A stretch of DNA of 60,000 nucleotides from Lineus longissimus (taxonomy: Eukaryota; Nemertea; Pilidiophora; Heteronemertea; Lineidae): the NCBI RefSeq assembly GCF_910592395.1, contig NC_088308.1, positions 20,725,501-20,785,500 of the forward strand, in the 5' to 3' direction. Position numbers and translations under genes: made by a program. The notes below the pieces were generated by a model. The model saw nothing but the letters and a program-made list of their open reading frames with translations. It had not been told where the DNA came from and did not search any database. Below, piece by piece: positions 59,701-60,000 of this stretch (the first letter of the stretch is position 1; the number at the start of each line of letters is the position of its first letter).

Positions 59701-60000
59701 ATCGATTTTCAGTGATCTAAACCGATTTAGCATCAATCTTACTTCCTATGCTCGCATGCAGCATAGCGTTCCACGCAAAGAGTCCATGTGCTGTACCAAC
59801 TAAGAATGTATTGACCAACGCTTTTGGATTCCAAGTGAATATCACGGTCTCGGAAAAGTGATATAATCTTGATGTCTTGGAATACTGTGGCCATTAAATT
59901 TTTGAAAAACTAAGAATATTTTCATAAAATTACTTAATTAAAGCAGTATTGAATGTGATGCGGAGTCAAAGTACATACGGTCGTGATGGTTTATACCAAT
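53771..60000. other. Non-coding stretch, no gene seen
   Basis: About 6.2 kb. A good donor-like GGCTTG|GTAAGTCA at about 57977 is preceded by a 28-codon open stretch, but its acceptor lacks a pyrimidine tract. One TACATGTA site (59497-59504). Nothing else recognised. Confidence 0.5.

Noticed and set aside
1-60000. CRISPR arrays, rRNA genes, operons, phage or plasmid genes
   Set aside because: None seen; the repeats here are tandem minisatellites without unique spacers, and gene structure is eukaryotic.

Overview
The window reads as nuclear DNA of an invertebrate animal. It is AT-rich, coding sequence is very sparse, short exons carry canonical GT-AG signals and are separated by kilobase introns, and there are several repeat families and small inverted-repeat transposons. 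The 8-base palindrome TACATGTA is strikingly over-represented. A marine invertebrate is my best guess, but nothing here fixes the phylum, and there is no sign of prokaryotic gene organisation.

The only protein-coding gene I can build lies on the + strand in the first 13 kb. Two tandem, diverged copies of a 188-nt first coding exon (1253-1440 and 2337-2524, 49 of 62 complete codons encoding the same residue) both end in a GTAAGTAC donor in phase 2. Either joins in frame to an exon at 10231-10404, then one at 11996-12109, then a probable terminal exon at 12731-12779 with an ATTAAA signal 62 nt after the stop. All junctions are phase 2. The predicted product is about 174 residues and belongs to no family I recognise. 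It is most simply a gene with two alternative first exons, hence probably two promoters. Both first exons are preceded within 8-11 nt by a minimal upstream ORF (ATG-TAG in one copy, three codons in the other).

The remaining 47 kb (about 12.9-60 kb) holds no gene I can support. It is intergenic DNA or long introns of unseen genes. It contains a 317-bp nested foldback element with perfect 89-bp arms (18920-19236), two MITE-like inverted-repeat elements (2783-3176, inside intron 1, and 26060-26218), minisatellites with 18/19-bp, 30-bp and 50-bp units, a mosaic repeat at 37.0-37.9 kb, and a broken Ty3/gypsy-type reverse transcriptase fragment (53.5-53.8 kb). It also has a near-ideal recursive splice site (41762), a tRNA-like A/B-box pair inside an inverted repeat (41875-42143), two hairpins of miRNA-precursor size, and CCAAT/TATA and RFX X-box regulatory candidates.

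Most longer open frames elsewhere look like chance: they lack splice context, many lack an ATG, and several only reflect simple repeats whose unit length is divisible by three.
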